A stretch of DNA of 64,000 nt from Bog-532 sp963833835 (GTDB lineage: Bacteria > Actinomycetota > Actinomycetes > Streptosporangiales > Streptosporangiaceae): NCBI GenBank assembly GCA_963833835.1, contig CAWHZI010000007.1:62001-126000 (forward strand), read 5' to 3'. This document shows positions 16,859-25,002 of this stretch, one piece after another. Each line of letters opens with the position of its first letter. Within the stretch, counting starts at the first letter, position 1. The translations under genes and the position numbers were made by a program. The notes beneath the pieces are model-generated. The model saw nothing but the letters and a program-made list of their open reading frames with translations, did no database searches and had not been told where the DNA came from.

Positions 16859-18322
16859 TCAGTCTTGGTAGTGCACGGCGACCGTCTTGAGCCGTGTGTA
16901 GAACCGCAGCCCCGCCAGCCCCTGCTCCTTGAAGGCCGACCCCGAGTCACGGAACCCGCCGAACGGCATGTGCACGTCCCACCCGGTGGTGGGCAGGTTG
17001 ACCGAGACCTGACCCGCAGTGACCTCCTCGGCGAACTCATGTGCATTCCGCAGCCCGCGGGTGAACACCGCCGCGGCCAGCCCGTACTGGGAGTCCTCCA
17101 CCGCCGCCACCGCAGCATCGAAGTCGTCCACGGTCAGCACGACCACTACCGGCCCGAACACTTCTTCGCGCCACACCGCGGCCTGGTCCGGGCGGTCGAT
17201 GCTCAGCACGGTGGGGGCCACGAAGCAGCCGTGCACGAAGTCGGCGCCGCCTGGTTCTTCATTGCCCGCGTGCACGGTGGCGCCGTCCTTGATCGCCTCT
17301 TGCAGGTGATTGCGCACCGAGTCGCGGTGCCGCATGCTGACCAGCGGCCCCACGTCCGTGCCGGTCTCGCCGCCCGGGCCGAGGCGCAGCGCCCGGGCCT
17401 TGGCCGCCAGCCCGCCGATCAGCTCGTCCGCGACCTCGCGCAGCACCACGACCCGGCTGGTCGCGGTACACCGCTGCCCAGCCTGGCCGAACGCCGCGGC
17501 CGCGATCGTGCTGGTGGCCAGGTCGAGGTCGGCGTCCGCGAACACCACCGACGCGTTCTTGCCGCCCATCTCGGTCTGCAGCCGTACGCCCGAGTCGGCC
17601 AGCTGGCGGCGCAGCAGCCGCCCCACCGCGGTGCTGCCAGTGAACGACAGCGCGTCCAGCCGAGGGTCGCTGAGCAGCGGCTCGGAGATGTCGCCTGTCC
17701 GCCCGACGGCCAGGCCGAGCACGCCCGCGGGCAGCCCCGCATCATGCAGCGCCCGGGCCAGGTGTACGGCTACGACCGGCGTCTCCATGGCCGGCTTGAG
17801 GATCACCGCGTTACCTGCGAACAACGCCGGGGCCAGCTTGCGGGCCGGGGTGAGCAGCGGGTCGTTCCAGGGCGTGATGGCCAGGACCACGCCTACCGGC
17901 TCGGTCCGGACGCTGGTCTGGGTGCCGGGCCGGGCGTCGTTCAGCAGGTCGCCGTACGGCAGCCGGGCCAGCGAGGCGTAGTAGTCGAAGAAGTCGGCCG
18001 ACTTGATGACCTCAACGGTGGCCTCGGCAGTGGTCTTGCCCATCTCCGCTACCAGGTCGGTGACGATCTCCGGTGCCCGCTCGCGCAGCAGGTCGGCCGC
18101 CCGGCGCAGCACCGTGCCGCGCTCCAGGGCTGGGGTGCGCCGCCAGTTCTTCAGACCCGCGACGGCTGCCTCATACAGCCCCGGGATGTCCTCGGCCCGC
18201 ATCGCGGGCACCCGGGCCACCACGTGCCGGACGTCGGCGGGATTGGTGACGTCGATGGTGCGGCCATCCTCCGGCGCTCGCCACTCACCGCCGACCAGGC
18301 GAGCCAGAGTTGGTACCGGCAT
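16859..18322 (-). CDS. NAD(P)-dependent aldehyde dehydrogenase
   Basis: A 487-aa aldehyde dehydrogenase with ITPWNDP in the cofactor site, the general base in TEMGGKNASVV (near 250) and catalytic Cys in GQAGQRCTATSR (near 284). It is closest in style to benzaldehyde/vanillin and ketoglutarate-semialdehyde dehydrogenases. The ATG at 18322 is chosen because GGGAGG sits 8 nt upstream; a second ATG at 18340 would add six residues without a ribosome site. First gene of the operon reading down to 11925. Confidence 0.88.
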   Translation of the reverse strand: MPVPTLARLVGGEWRAPEDGRTIDVTNPADVRHVVARVPAMRAEDIPGLYEAAVAGLKNWRRTPALERGTVLRRAADLLRERAPEIVTDLVAEMGKTTAEATVEVIKSADFFDYYASLARLPYGDLLNDARPGTQTSVRTEPVGVVLAITPWNDPLLTPARKLAPALFAGNAVILKPAMETPVVAVHLARALHDAGLPAGVLGLAVGRTGDISEPLLSDPRLDALSFTGSTAVGRLLRRQLADSGVRLQTEMGGKNASVVFADADLDLATSTIAAAAFGQAGQRCTATSRVVVLREVADELIGGLAAKARALRLGPGGETGTDVGPLVSMRHRDSVRNHLQEAIKDGATVHAGNEEPGGADFVHGCFVAPTVLSIDRPDQAAVWREEVFGPVVVVLTVDDFDAAVAAVEDSQYGLAAAVFTRGLRNAHEFAEEVTAGQVSVNLPTTGWDVHMPFGGFRDSGSAFKEQGLAGLRFYTRLKTVAVHYQD

Positions 18323-18466
18323 TCCGCTGACCTCCCGCATTCGAGACTCTGATGCGGTCGATGCTAGGAATTCGCGGGCCGTCGCCGTAAGTACTGAAGC
18401 GGCAACCTAAGGTCCACGCCTGGACGGCTTCGCCCCACCCGCCAGCCAATGCCACGATGGCGAATC

Positions 18467-18853
18467 ATGTCCTTCGTCATCATTGCCCACTACCGGGCCC
18501 AGCCTGGCACCGAGCAGCAGGTCCGCGCGGCCCTTGAGCACATGGTCGTCCCCACCCGCGCTGAACCTGGCAACCTCACCTACGAAGTCTGCGTCGACCC
18601 GATCGACCCCGCGGTGTTCGCGTTGTTCGAGAAGTACGCCGACGCCGGCGCCTTCACCGCCCACACCGAGACCCCGCACTTCCAGAAGTACCTCCGCTCC
18701 GAGGTCCTCCCCAACCTCTCCCACCGCACCCGTCACGACCTCACCGACCTGACCGGCTTAGCCGTAACCGAAGGTGTCGACACCGATGGCGTCGTAATTA
18801 ATCCGATATATCTGGGAACACTCGTGATAGTGTCGAAATATGCCACAGAGTGA
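18467..18853 (+). CDS. Antibiotic-biosynthesis-monooxygenase (ABM) domain protein, putative quinol monooxygenase
   Basis: A 128-aa protein. Residues 1-95 form one dimeric alpha+beta barrel of the ABM/YgiN type (SFVIIAHYRAQPGTEQQV, EPGNLTYEVC, FALFEKYADAGAFTAH). The last 30 residues are outside the domain and run through an AT-rich stretch that looks like a promoter for the next gene, so the natural stop may have been lost. The ATG at 18467 lacks a good Shine-Dalgarno. It overlaps the following gene by 14 bp. Confidence 0.72.
   Translation: MSFVIIAHYRAQPGTEQQVRAALEHMVVPTRAEPGNLTYEVCVDPIDPAVFALFEKYADAGAFTAHTETPHFQKYLRSEVLPNLSHRTRHDLTDLTGLAVTEGVDTDGVVINPIYLGTLVIVSKYATE
18790..18839 (+). promoter_or_regulatory. 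AT-rich putative promoter/operator ahead of the SIP gene
   Basis: A short AT-rich block inside the end of the ABM gene containing the interrupted palindrome ACACT-N6-AGTGT and a TATAT-rich stretch, unlike the surrounding GC-rich DNA. It lies directly before the flavoprotein start and may be its own promoter/operator. No match to the iron-box consensus was recognised. Confidence 0.35.
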
Positions 18854-19685
18854 GGACGAGGGCCGCGCAACGGCCCCCCAGCGGCGCCGGCCGCGGCCCT
18901 ACGAGGCCACCGTGACTGAGGTGGCCGAAGTGACGCCATTCCTGACCAAGGTCACTCTCGGCGGCGACGGCCTGGCCAATTTCCGCTGGCCGGGGCCGGG
19001 CAGCCACCTCAAGCTGTTCCTGCCCGAGACCGGCCTGCGCGACGTCGAGCTGCCTCCGGCCGACGAGCAGGGCCTGATGATCAACGTACCCGGGCGGCCC
19101 CGCTCCACCACCCGCACGTTCACGCCCCGCCGCTGGGAAGGCGTGAACCACCAGCTCGACCTGGAGTTCGTGCTGCACGGCCACGGACCCGCGTCACAGT
19201 GGGCCGGCCAGGCCAAGCCGGGCGATCAGGTCGCCGTCAGCCAGCCGCGCAGCACGTTCGAGGTGCGGCCCGCCACCCGGCGGCTGCTCATCGCCGGTGA
19301 TGAGAGCGCCCTGCCCGCCATCGCCACCATGCTCGAGGCGATCAGACCCGGCGTGGCCGTGCACATCCTGGCCGAGATCGAGGACAGCGGGCACCAGGCC
19401 CCGCTGCCCGCGCGCCCGCACACCACGGTCGACTGGCTACCGCGTGTCCCGGGTGAGAAGCCCGGCGCCATCTTGACCGCGGCCGTCACCGCCTGGACCC
19501 CGCCGTCAGCCGACGAGGGCCCGGGCCAGGTCTGGGTCGCCTGCGAGGCGCTGGCCGTCCGGGACATCCGGGCCCACCTGCTCGGCCCGGCCGGGTTTTC
19601 CCGGGACCGCGTGGTAACCCGCGGCTACTGGCGAGCCGGCGAAGCCAACCACCCGGACCACGACTTCGGCGAGGAAGCTGTCTAA
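18840..19685 (+). CDS. Siderophore-interacting protein (FAD-dependent ferric-siderophore reductase family)
   Basis: A 281-aa flavoprotein with the SIP layout: an FAD-binding barrel (about 20-135) with the family motif RTFTPRRW, then a reductase domain with RRLLIAGDESALPAIATML, and the typical C-terminal GYWRAGEANHP. Members release iron from siderophores in the cytoplasm using NAD(P)H or ferredoxin. It overlaps the ABM gene by 14 bp. No siderophore genes are nearby. Confidence 0.87.
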   Translation: MPQSEDEGRATAPQRRRPRPYEATVTEVAEVTPFLTKVTLGGDGLANFRWPGPGSHLKLFLPETGLRDVELPPADEQGLMINVPGRPRSTTRTFTPRRWEGVNHQLDLEFVLHGHGPASQWAGQAKPGDQVAVSQPRSTFEVRPATRRLLIAGDESALPAIATMLEAIRPGVAVHILAEIEDSGHQAPLPARPHTTVDWLPRVPGEKPGAILTAAVTAWTPPSADEGPGQVWVACEALAVRDIRAHLLGPAGFSRDRVVTRGYWRAGEANHPDHDFGEEAV

Positions 19686-19746
19686 CTGACGGCGCTGGAC
19701 CGCTGGGGGCGGTTGGCCGCAGCCGTTCAGCAACGGCGAGGGAATC

Positions 19747-19767
19747 TGTGCACACGGCTCCGGAGGC
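19747..19767. repeat. Dispersed 21-bp motif, copy A
   Basis: TGTGCACACGGCTCCGGAGG is followed by C. The same motif, with one or two changes, recurs at 21047 and 48312. Copy A lies just beyond the 3' end of the DUF2637 gene and marks the left border of the island module. Confidence 0.6.
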
Positions 19768-19810
19768 TGTGTCAGCAACGAAACCGAGCCCTCGATTGCC
19801 TGCCGTCGCG

Positions 19811-20401
19811 TCAGGCAGCTTGGTCGATGATGCGTTTGACCTTGCGGCGGTCGATGTCGAGGGCACGGGCGATGGCGCGCTGACTTTGACCTGCCTCGCA
19901 TCGCGCAAGGACGGTCTGCTCCACGGTTGGCGCAGCCGAGAGTTCCAGTGGTGCCTCCTGTTCCAGCTGTGGTGCAGGCTGGTGCCGAAGTTCGGGTTCA
20001 GCATCATTCGCCTGTGGGCTACGCCGGGTGCGGATCAGAGTCATCAGCAGCTCGAATGAGCCGACCAGTGCCAGTGCGGGCCAGGCGCTGATCAGCGCCC
20101 CGACTGGCCCGTGTCCCACCCCGTGTGCCAGGTTAGCGCCGACGGTGGCCACGATCCCGGCACCCAGGCTCCAGGCCGCCAGCCGTGGTACAGGCTGGCT
20201 TCGTCGGCTGGCGTCCAGGACCACCATGGACGCCGCCCAGATCAGCCCGTCCACTGTGAACGGCACCAGCCGTGCCGTTGCACCGGTTTCCCCGTGTGAG
20301 CGCACCAGCTCGTACGCGTGCTGGTAGGAGATGATCGCGGCGACGACCGCCACGGCCACCACCGCGAGCGCTGTGGTGATCCTGATGAGCCGGTCCGTCA
20401 C
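19811..20401 (-). CDS. DUF2637 membrane protein with C-terminal helix-turn-helix (integrative-element gene)
   Basis: A 196-aa protein with four predicted membrane helices (LAVVAVAVVAAIISYQHAY, DGLIWAASMVVLD, LAAWSLGAGIVATVGANLA, ISAWPALALVGSFELLMTL), a Pro/Glu-rich linker and a C-terminal HTH (SQRAIARALDIDRRKVKRII). This is the DUF2637 architecture common in actinomycete integrative elements, where it is thought to act in transfer or spreading. The start is the GTG at 20401, which overlaps the stop of the small upstream gene (GTGA). The second copy at 47.2 kb is truncated before the fourth helix. Confidence 0.8.
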   Translation of the reverse strand: MTDRLIRITTALAVVAVAVVAAIISYQHAYELVRSHGETGATARLVPFTVDGLIWAASMVVLDASRRSQPVPRLAAWSLGAGIVATVGANLAHGVGHGPVGALISAWPALALVGSFELLMTLIRTRRSPQANDAEPELRHQPAPQLEQEAPLELSAAPTVEQTVLARCEAGQSQRAIARALDIDRRKVKRIIDQAA

Positions 20402-20643
20402 AGCGCCAGCTCCTCGCGCCATCCGATGACGAACAGATCATCGTTGCCGAAGCCCGCGGCGAGCCGTTCCGCGAGGACCATCGCCGTGATCGCCTGGTTC
20501 CGCGTGAACAAGCGGCGGGGGAGACCCGACACGATCCACGCACGCTGGCCGTCAGCCGCTGCGTCCGAGCTGTACCGCGCGGTCGCGATGACGCGCCCCT
20601 CGTACTTGGCGGTCATGAAGTGATCTTCGATTCGAGCTGCCAT
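20398..20643 (-). CDS. Small integrative-element protein of unknown function
   Basis: An 81-aa soluble protein (begins MAARIEDHFMTAKYEGR, ends FVIGWREELAL) upstream of and overlapping the DUF2637 gene by 4 bp. I do not recognise a family; the conserved partner position and the decayed second copy at 47.5 kb show that it belongs to the element module. The ATG at 20643 has GAGG 8 nt upstream, and that ribosome site lies in the 3' arm of a 10-bp hairpin (20647-20672). Confidence 0.65.
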   Translation of the reverse strand: MAARIEDHFMTAKYEGRVIATARYSSDAAADGQRAWIVSGLPRRLFTRNQAITAMVLAERLAAGFGNDDLFVIGWREELAL

Positions 20644-20646
20644 CCC

Positions 20647-20672
20647 GGACCTCACCTTCGATGGTGAGGTCC
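20647..20672 (-). promoter_or_regulatory. Perfect 10-bp hairpin covering the ribosome-binding site of the small element gene
   Basis: GGACCTCACC, a 6-nt loop, then GGTGAGGTCC. On the transcript the 3' arm contains the GGUGAGG Shine-Dalgarno of the 81-aa gene, 4 nt from the ATG, so folding would hide it. The second copy (near 47.78 kb) has mismatches in both arms. It could be a translational switch or an operator. Confidence 0.5.
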
Positions 20673-20925
20673 GGAAACCAGTGACAAACCAAGTGACAAC
20701 GGCCCCAGCCGACGCCAGACCAGCTCAGTACCAGTCAGACACCGCCACCGCTCTGAACTGCACTGACGCGACTCAGCACGACCCGCTCAGACGGATCATG
20801 CGTCCATGGCATGGAAGAGGTCTGGGGTTCGAATCCCCATAGCTCCACACTTCAGTGAGTCTTTTCGAATATAACTTCTCAGGCCAAGTGCCATTCCAAG
20901 TGACTAAGTGCCGATTTTCGGTGCT
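20673..20925. other. Attachment-site-like region: tRNA/tmRNA 3' end with arm-type repeats (left copy)
   Basis: The core at about 20804-20850 ends in TGGGGTTCGAATCCCCA followed by TAGCTCCAC: a perfect T-stem/loop plus the 3' acceptor strand of a tRNA or tmRNA. The matching 5' half (GGAGCTA or GGGGCTA) is absent, so it is a 3' fragment. Short repeats related to CCAAGTGACAA flank it on both sides (two at 20688-20710, three at 20892-20912), like integrase arm sites. The arrangement resembles attP of a tyrosine-integrase element. Confidence 0.6.
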
Positions 20926-21017
20926 GGCATGACCCCATGGAGGGACCATAGGCGGCGCATCCAGGATCTGCTGACCTGCGCATATGGCTCGCAGATGCCT
21001 AGTGTCAGACGATGGCC

Positions 21018-21036
21018 GCTTCCGTGACACGGAAGC
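21018..21036. promoter_or_regulatory. 19-bp perfect palindrome at the border of the long repeat
   Basis: GCTTCCGTG-A-CACGGAAGC, nine-base arms around one base. It is repeated at the end of the right copy (48148-48166) with a C at the centre and one outer mismatch. The homology between the copies stops here. It could be a regulator or recombinase binding site. Confidence 0.5.
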
Positions 21037-21046
21037 GGTCCGGCTA

Positions 21047-21068
21047 TGCGCACACGGCTCCGGAGGCC
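21047..21068. repeat. Dispersed 21-bp motif, copy B
   Basis: TGCGCACACGGCTCCGGAGG plus CC; it matches copies at 19747 and 48312. Together with copy A it flanks the left element module as a direct repeat. Confidence 0.6.
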
Positions 21069-21290
21069 GTCTTTGCTGTGGTGGCGAAAACTGAGCTGAC
21101 CTGTGCCGATGCCGATCTGCTGTGATGTACTGCCGCAAACAGAAGCGGGCACCTTTGCCGCATCTTTGGCGCATGTTCGCCGCAAGAAAAACCTGTTGCC
21201 ACCAGACCTGCCCAAGTTAGTCTTGCCGCGCTCCGACCCGTCGGGCCCGGGCTGAAGGCCACCTGTTTCCCGAGTGACGGAGGCGTCGGC

Positions 21291-24200
21291 ATGCCGAACA
21301 TCCAGCGCGACAAGACTGGCGCCAGAGGCCTCACCTACCGGTCGCGGTGCTGGTCCAGTACTGCACGCCGGTGGCTGGCGGCGGTGACGGTCGTGCTGAC
21401 CGCGCTGGGCCTGGTGGTTGCCGGCGGCGCGGCGGCGATGGCCGGTACCAGTGCCGGGTCCGTCGCCAGTGCCGGGTCCAGCTCGTGCACCCGGACCGTC
21501 ACCGGCGTCCATCATGGTGCGCTGAAGGTCAGCTCGGGCCGGCTGTGCCTGAACAAGGCCACCCAGGACGGGGCGGTCACGGTCAGCGGCTCGGCCAGCC
21601 TGCAGGTCAGTGGGTCCACGATCAAGGGCGCGCTGACCGTGTCCGGCCGGGGCCCGGTGCTGGTCTGCTCGAGCACCCTGACCGGCGCGGTCCGTGCTGA
21701 CGGGGTGGCCGGAGCGGTGACATTCGGCGGTGGCTCGTGTGGTGACAACAGCGTGGACACCGGGACTGGCCCGCTGACCATCTCCGGGTCGGCCGGCGCG
21801 GTGCTGATCACCGGGCTGCGTCAGAAGGGCGCGGTCAAGCTGACCGGCAACACCGGCGGGGTCACCGTGACCGGTGCCTCGATCACCGGGGCCATCACGG
21901 TGAACGGGAACAAGGGCAGCAAGCCGGTGGTGATTACCGGCAGCGCGATCACCGGGTCATTGTCGTGTTCGGCCAATAAGCCCGCGCCGACCGATTCCGG
22001 TAAGACCAACACCGTGTCCGGCAAGGCCACCGGCCAGTGCGCCACCCTGGCTGGCGGCGGCGGGGGCGGCCTCGGCGCGCCGCCGCCGCTGCAGCAGGAA
22101 CCCCCGATCAGCCAGGACCAGTCGAACACCCTGCCCAATCTGAACTACGGCGAGGCCGTCGGTGACTTCACCGGCGTTGGCCACGACCAGCGGGCCTACG
22201 CCCAGGACGGTGACCTGAAGATCGCCGACGTCGACAAGTTCCCCGGCAACCCGGTCCACTCCGTCGGCACGGATCTGATGGCCACGCCCAACGACGGCCT
22301 CGAAGGGCTCAGTGGTGGCTCTCTCCAAACCGTGTCGGTGTGGCAGCGCGACGAGGAGACGAACGCGGGTGCGGCCTTCAACCTGACCGGAGTGAAGGTG
22401 GCCGCGGACAGCTCGCACATCTTCATGGCCGGGGCCACCTGGGGACCCGGCGACGCGCTTGCCACCTACCGGCTGCACCTTTACGAGCTGCCGCACAACG
22501 GTTCCTGCGCGTCCGCCTCCTGCGCCGAGAGGACGGCCGACCTGCCCCACACGTTCACCTATGACGGCGGGCTCTTCGGGCAAAGCAGGTCCAATCTCAT
22601 TGTGGTGTCGTCGCTGGCGGTGGGTGTGATCGGCGGCCAGACGTTCATCGCGGTCGGGTTGTCGGATGAGGGCATTTTCATCTTCAACGACGAACTGCAG
22701 GAGGTCTTTCAGATCGGCGACATGGCCGTGCCGAACGCCGGTAACTATTCTCCGCAGACTCCGGTGACCTCGCTGGCGTTCGGGCCCGCCACGGGCCCGG
22801 GTCAGGGCGGCGTCCTGACCGCCGGCGTCATGTCCCCGTGGGAGGACATGTTCATGTACCGGCTCAACGCCAACGGCATCGAGCAGAGCATGACCCACGC
22901 CGGCGGCAGCTGGTACACGTTTGCTTCGGCGGTGGCGCAGATCAACGGGCAGCAGTACGCCGTCTTCGGGACTTTGCCCACCGAGGCCGAAAACACCATC
23001 TGGGTCATGAATATCGACACCGGAAGCGAGTTCACCCATTACAGCTACCCCGGGAATTTCCCCGGGGGTCTGGTCAGCGGACTGACGCCGCTGACACCGT
23101 CGGACGGTAACTCAGGCAACCAGCAAGTGGTGGTGGGAACGTTCGGCGGAGCCACCGACTTCGTCCTGCAGTACGTGGACGGCAAGCTGGCGCCCATCCC
23201 GGTCGGGACGGGCGGCGCCGCCAGCGGCACCGCCGATCAGATCTACCAGTGGTTCCCCGGGTACGGGGCGGGCCGGCTGGAGGTCACCAACAACTCGGCC
23301 AGCGCGGTGACGGTGGCGATGGCTTCGCGCCCGGACGCCGGTTACGGGTGCTGGCTGAACACCTCGGTGACCGGCGGCCCGGCCGCGTTCCCGCTCGGCA
23401 ACAGCACGGTCAACGCGGGCGCGACCTCACCGGCCTACTTCGCGGCGGCGCTGACCGCCGGCCCGGCCGGGGACTGTGCGTCAGCGCAGCAGAACAGTAA
23501 GGGCGAGCACGCCACCTACGTGCTCATCACCCCGGCCGGCGACCCCGCTGACGAGCACATCGTCAAGCTGGAGAACAACTACAGCGGCGGTGCCCTGAGC
23601 GTCGAAAACCAGACCGGCGGCTACCTGAACGCAGTTTTGTCTCAGGCCAGCGCCGTCCCGGGCTCGTGGGGGACCTGGCAGCTGACCGTGACCGGGGGTG
23701 GTGCCGCGACCGCGGTCGCGCCGACCGTGCAGGGCTACCGCCTGACCGCGGCCGCCGACCCGGCGAACTATCAGCCGTCGACGCCGCCGGTGGCCAATGA
23801 CCCGTGCCAGCCGGTGTACCGGTTCGACGTGACCGGGGCTCGCTGGGACAACGTCGTCTCGGCTGGTCAGGTCGCCACCCAGATTCCGGCGATGACCGCG
23901 CAGGGCAGCACCGACGGCGGCAAGACCTGGCAAGACCTGGGCCAGCTGATGCCCTCGACCGAGCCGACGGTGACCGGGAACTCGGTCACCCAGGGGCCGG
24001 CCAGCTTCTACTGGCAGGACCAGCCGGGCACCGCCGTGCCGCCCGGCGAGCCCAGCGTGTGCTCTTCGACCGGCCCCGCGCCCATGACCGACGTACGGGT
24101 CGTCTCCGGCGGCAAGGCGTCCAGCCCAATCGTTCTGCAGGACCTGAAGGCCCCCCCGGACACTGGCTACGCCCCCACGAGCGGCATTCAGAGCACCGCG

Positions 24201-24971
24201 CCGGGAGGCGGCGCGAACGTCAGTCCGTGGGCCGGCGGGGTGGACCTGTCCACGCTGGTCGTCGAGCTCAACCCGAGCGGCAACCCGAACGGGGTCCTCC
24301 CGCGCACTGACCCCCGCTACAACCTGGTGTACTTCGAGGACGCCACCACCAATGCCGTGGAAACCGGCCTGTACACCCCCGGTGACTACAACGACTACGT
24401 CGCGGCCGGACCCTACTCGGCCGACGGCACCCGTGGCACCGGCCAGCTGGTCACGTACTACGCGGCCACCACCAGCACCACCCCGGTGAGTGTCAACGCG
24501 GTGGTCAACGTCACCGGCACCAGTTCCCCCACGATCACCGGGGGCAACAATGCCGGCAGCTCGCTTGTCATAAAGGCCTTGTCTGACCCGTTGTCCCAGA
24601 CGCCGGGTGTGGACGCCACCGGCGGGATCAGTATCAGTGGCTGTGGCACCTCGACCGCGACGTGCCCGCTGGCCGTGCCCGCTGACAGCGGGCCGGACCC
24701 GGCGCTGTACCAGGCCGGCGGCACCGAGGCCGGACCGGTCGGCGGGCTGCTGCTGCAGGCCCAGGCGATCACCGCCGAAGCCTCACTGCCCCTGCAGGTC
24801 GGCACGGCCAACGCCCACTACCTGGGCTCGGTGCCGCTGACCATCGCTGCGGGCAGCAGTCAGGCCAAGTTGCAGGAGACCTCGCAGTTCTTCCCCACCG
24901 ACAGCGTGGACAGCGCCCTGGTCACTGTGGGTCAGCTGGTCCAGGCCCTCTCCATCCCCGTCAGCCACTAG
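21291..24971 (+). CDS. Large secreted protein with beta-repeat N-terminal region
   Basis: A 1,226-aa protein with a long signal peptide (Arg-rich n-region, core WLAAVTVVLTALGLVVAGG, cleavage after about residue 52). Residues about 60-230 form glycine-rich VSGSTIKGALTVSG-like repeats, typical of a right-handed beta-helix; a Pro/Gly hinge (GGGGGGLGAPPPLQQ) follows, then a long beta-rich part with propeller-like FG-GAP-style stretches. GGAGG stands 8 nt before the ATG at 21291. It is 31 bp upstream of the YD-repeat gene, and both are exported, so they probably work as a pair at or beyond the cell wall. No catalytic motif was recognised. Confidence 0.7.
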   Translation: MPNIQRDKTGARGLTYRSRCWSSTARRWLAAVTVVLTALGLVVAGGAAAMAGTSAGSVASAGSSSCTRTVTGVHHGALKVSSGRLCLNKATQDGAVTVSGSASLQVSGSTIKGALTVSGRGPVLVCSSTLTGAVRADGVAGAVTFGGGSCGDNSVDTGTGPLTISGSAGAVLITGLRQKGAVKLTGNTGGVTVTGASITGAITVNGNKGSKPVVITGSAITGSLSCSANKPAPTDSGKTNTVSGKATGQCATLAGGGGGGLGAPPPLQQEPPISQDQSNTLPNLNYGEAVGDFTGVGHDQRAYAQDGDLKIADVDKFPGNPVHSVGTDLMATPNDGLEGLSGGSLQTVSVWQRDEETNAGAAFNLTGVKVAADSSHIFMAGATWGPGDALATYRLHLYELPHNGSCASASCAERTADLPHTFTYDGGLFGQSRSNLIVVSSLAVGVIGGQTFIAVGLSDEGIFIFNDELQEVFQIGDMAVPNAGNYSPQTPVTSLAFGPATGPGQGGVLTAGVMSPWEDMFMYRLNANGIEQSMTHAGGSWYTFASAVAQINGQQYAVFGTLPTEAENTIWVMNIDTGSEFTHYSYPGNFPGGLVSGLTPLTPSDGNSGNQQVVVGTFGGATDFVLQYVDGKLAPIPVGTGGAASGTADQIYQWFPGYGAGRLEVTNNSASAVTVAMASRPDAGYGCWLNTSVTGGPAAFPLGNSTVNAGATSPAYFAAALTAGPAGDCASAQQNSKGEHATYVLITPAGDPADEHIVKLENNYSGGALSVENQTGGYLNAVLSQASAVPGSWGTWQLTVTGGGAATAVAPTVQGYRLTAAADPANYQPSTPPVANDPCQPVYRFDVTGARWDNVVSAGQVATQIPAMTAQGSTDGGKTWQDLGQLMPSTEPTVTGNSVTQGPASFYWQDQPGTAVPPGEPSVCSSTGPAPMTDVRVVSGGKASSPIVLQDLKAPPDTGYAPTSGIQSTAPGGGANVSPWAGGVDLSTLVVELNPSGNPNGVLPRTDPRYNLVYFEDATTNAVETGLYTPGDYNDYVAAGPYSADGTRGTGQLVTYYAATTSTTPVSVNAVVNVTGTSSPTITGGNNAGSSLVIKALSDPLSQTPGVDATGGISISGCGTSTATCPLAVPADSGPDPALYQAGGTEAGPVGGLLLQAQAITAEASLPLQVGTANAHYLGSVPLTIAAGSSQAKLQETSQFFPTDSVDSALVTVGQLVQALSIPVSH

Positions 24972-25002
24972 CAGTCCGTCCGGGCCCGCGAAGAAGGCAG
25001 CC

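Larger units (their letters stand above)
20083..21035. repeat. Long direct repeat, left copy
   Basis: Repeats at 47213-48165 with a constant offset of 27,130 bp. The part from the tRNA-like core rightward (20801-21035) differs at six positions in 235 bp by my reading, while the gene part (20083-20400) differs at roughly one base in eight. It contains the DUF2637 gene (5' part), the small gene and the attachment-like core. Confidence 0.85.
20926..21290. other. Non-coding region upstream of the secreted-protein gene
   Basis: It contains the end of the long direct repeat, the 19-bp palindrome, motif copy B and then about 220 bp of less GC-rich DNA that should carry the promoter of the large secreted-protein gene. 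No convincing gene is seen. Confidence 0.45.

Noticed and set aside
16712..18352. A 546-codon plus-strand frame opposite the aldehyde dehydrogenase
   Set aside because: Arg/His/Gly-rich antisense shadow; the minus-strand dehydrogenase has all catalytic motifs.
20745..20850. A complete tRNA gene at the attachment-like core (and at 47,875-47,985)
   Set aside because: Only the T-arm and 3' acceptor strand are present; no matching 5' acceptor, D-arm or anticodon arm is found upstream.
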